This document shows positions 38,495 through 39,412 of a stretch of 39,412 nt of DNA, in pieces (position 1 is the first letter of the stretch; each line of letters opens with the position of its first letter). The notes under the pieces were generated by a model, which saw only the letters and a program-made list of their open reading frames with translations, was not told where the DNA came from and ran no database searches. A program made the position numbers and the translations under genes. The DNA is from Actinomycetota bacterium (lineage in GTDB: Bacteria; Actinomycetota; Acidimicrobiia; Acidimicrobiales; Ilumatobacteraceae): contig CAUJET010000054.1 in NCBI GenBank assembly GCA_963169665.1, forward strand, positions 1 to 39,412, in the 5' to 3' direction.

Positions 38495-39412
38495 TCAGCG
38501 CCAGACGCGGCTACGGAGGTATTCGCCGAGGCCTTTGGCCTGGGGGTCGAAGGCGGTGCTGCTGGCCACGCCCTCGCCCAGGTAGCCCACGATCACAAAG
38601 TTGAGGGCGTGCAGGTTGGGCAGCTCGAACCGACGAACTTCGAGCTCGCGGGCCTCGGGGATCAGTGCACGGACCACGTCGGCCGTGAGGTGCTGGTGGA
38701 GCCAGGCGTAGCCGGCCTCGTCGCGGGCGAAGATGCCCACGTTGGCGTTGCCGCCCTTGTCGCCCGAGCGGGCGGCGAAGTACCGGCCCAACGGTTCTCC
38801 GGTCGACGGACCCGCAGGTGGCGTGGTGGGCGCCGGGTGAACGCCCAGTTCAGCGGCATTGCCGGTGAGCTGGGGTGACGGGATCGTGGTGCGCGAGCCG
38901 TCGGCGTGCACGACCACCTGGGTCACCTCGTCGTTCGGCACGAGCGCCGGCCAGTACACACCGAACGCCTGAGCCTCGCCGGGGGCCGAGCTGGAGAAGA
39001 AGCCGGGGTAGTTCGCGAGGGCGAGCTCGACGACGGCCGAACTGAACGCCCGACCGACGGCTCGCTCGTCGGTGCTCTTGACCGTCACGTGCAACCGGCC
39101 CGAGGCGGCCTCCTGCGGCTCGGCGTCGCTCGGCGCCTCGACGAAGCGCACGTCCACCTCGTCGAAGCGATCCTTGCCGCCGAGGCGGGCGAACAGCGCC
39201 GACTCGGCCCACTCGGCCTTCTCGCGCTGGTCGAGACCGGTGAGCACGAAGCTCATCCGGTTGCGGAACCCACCCTCGAGGTTGATGCACACCTTCGTCG
39301 TGGCAGGGCCCGGGGTGCCGCGGGTGCCGTGGATCTTCACCCGGTCGAGGCCCTGTTGCGACAGTTCGATCGTGTCGAAGTGGCTGGTGACGTCGGGGTT
39401 CAGGTACTGCGG
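38495..39412 (-). CDS. atuA: acyclic terpene utilisation AtuA-like protein (DUF1446), 5' end beyond window
   Basis: The minus-strand frame is open from the right edge and gives the last 305 residues. It has the AtuA/DUF1446 pattern: PQYLNPDVTSHFDTIELSQQ, KVCINLEGGFRNRMSF, and near the C-terminus FAARSGDKGGNANVGIFAR, which is diagnostic. In Pseudomonas AtuA belongs to the pathway that breaks down acyclic terpenes such as citronellol, but the family is wide in actinobacteria and its exact reaction is not established. An internal GTG at 39340 is not the real start because the family match continues to the edge. The N-terminal half lies outside the window. Confidence 0.87.
   Translation of the reverse strand, partial: PQYLNPDVTSHFDTIELSQQGLDRVKIHGTRGTPGPATTKVCINLEGGFRNRMSFVLTGLDQREKAEWAESALFARLGGKDRFDEVDVRFVEAPSDAEPQEAASGRLHVTVKSTDERAVGRAFSSAVVELALANYPGFFSSSAPGEAQAFGVYWPALVPNDEVTQVVVHADGSRTTIPSPQLTGNAAELGVHPAPTTPPAGPSTGEPLGRYFAARSGDKGGNANVGIFARDEAGYAWLHQHLTADVVRALIPEARELEVRRFELPNLHALNFVIVGYLGEGVASSTAFDPQAKGLGEYLRSRVWR

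Noticed and set aside
1..39412. tRNA or rRNA genes, CRISPR arrays, insertion sequences, toxin-antitoxin or restriction modules
   Set aside because: Looked for on both strands; no cloverleaf-like region, regular spacer repeats, transposase motifs, terminal inverted repeats or defence-gene signatures were seen. No gene-free stretch exceeds 300 bases.

Overview
This is a GC-rich, densely coding window of about 39.4 kb with 37 supported protein genes, two of them cut by the window edges. I see no rRNA, tRNA, CRISPR array, insertion sequence or prophage. The Pup-proteasome gene set (arc, dop, pup, prcB, prcA), an F420/PPOX-type flavoprotein, DUF948/DUF6167-like proteins beside rarA, and -10 boxes of the type TANNNT placed 6-8 bases before start codons all point to an actinobacterium. 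The gene mixture would fit an Acidimicrobiia/Ilumatobacter-like genome, but that placement is inference.

Layout. (1) 1-5342, minus strand: proteasome locus arc > dop > pup > prcB > prcA, followed 11 bases later by a 5-oxoprolinase subunit A gene (pxpA, cut by the window edge). The Pup ligase gene pafA is not in the window. (2) 5562-5807, plus: a small ferredoxin with a CxxDxxC cluster motif, divergent from arc. (3) 5910-8832, minus: three small membrane or basic proteins, then a sulfur carrier (ttuB-like), a tRNA 2-thiolation enzyme (ttuA-like) and the m1A58 tRNA methyltransferase trmI, with overlapping or closely spaced genes. (4) 8927-14654, minus: Lon-N-domain protein, D-Ala-D-Ala carboxypeptidase, ADP-forming acyl-CoA ligase, hotdog thioesterase and alpha/beta hydrolase. 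(5) 14714-19343: a TetR regulator divergent from nagA plus a coupled beta-lactamase-fold esterase, then an AMP-forming acyl-CoA synthetase. (6) 19373-23022: DUF6285-like protein and phosphotransferase, a PPOX flavoprotein sharing a 23-bp divergent promoter with a DUF6941-like gene, and a protein closely resembling eukaryotic protein arginine methyltransferases. (7) 23152-28202, plus: transketolase, transaldolase, a LOG-family protein and a MOSC protein. (8) 28228-35920: glycolate-oxidase-type genes, with glcF separated from glcD-glcE by a Nei glycosylase and a phosphotransferase; glcD-glcE continue a rarA-DUF948-DUF6167 run. (9) 35980-39412: a polytopic membrane protein with an Asp-Pro-Ala-rich insert, a NUDIX hydrolase, and an AtuA-like protein cut by the right edge.

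How the parts work together. ARC, Dop, Pup and PrcBA form most of a pupylation-proteasome pathway. Pup ends in Gln, so Dop must deamidate it before ligation, and ARC ends in GQYL, the tail that docks on the 20S core. TtuB, TtuA and TrmI would act on two interacting positions of the tRNA T-loop (54 and 58). Tkt and Tal form the non-oxidative pentose-phosphate branch. GlcD, GlcE and GlcF would form a three-subunit glycolate oxidase.

The most interesting observations are the PRMT-like protein with double-E and T-x-W loops, the ttuB-ttuA-trmI cluster in a probable mesophile, and a repeated start-site arrangement (TANNNT, 6-8 bases, start codon) at 14 genes that predicts leaderless transcripts and corrects several start sites. 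I did not find an obviously new multi-gene defence or mobile system here.
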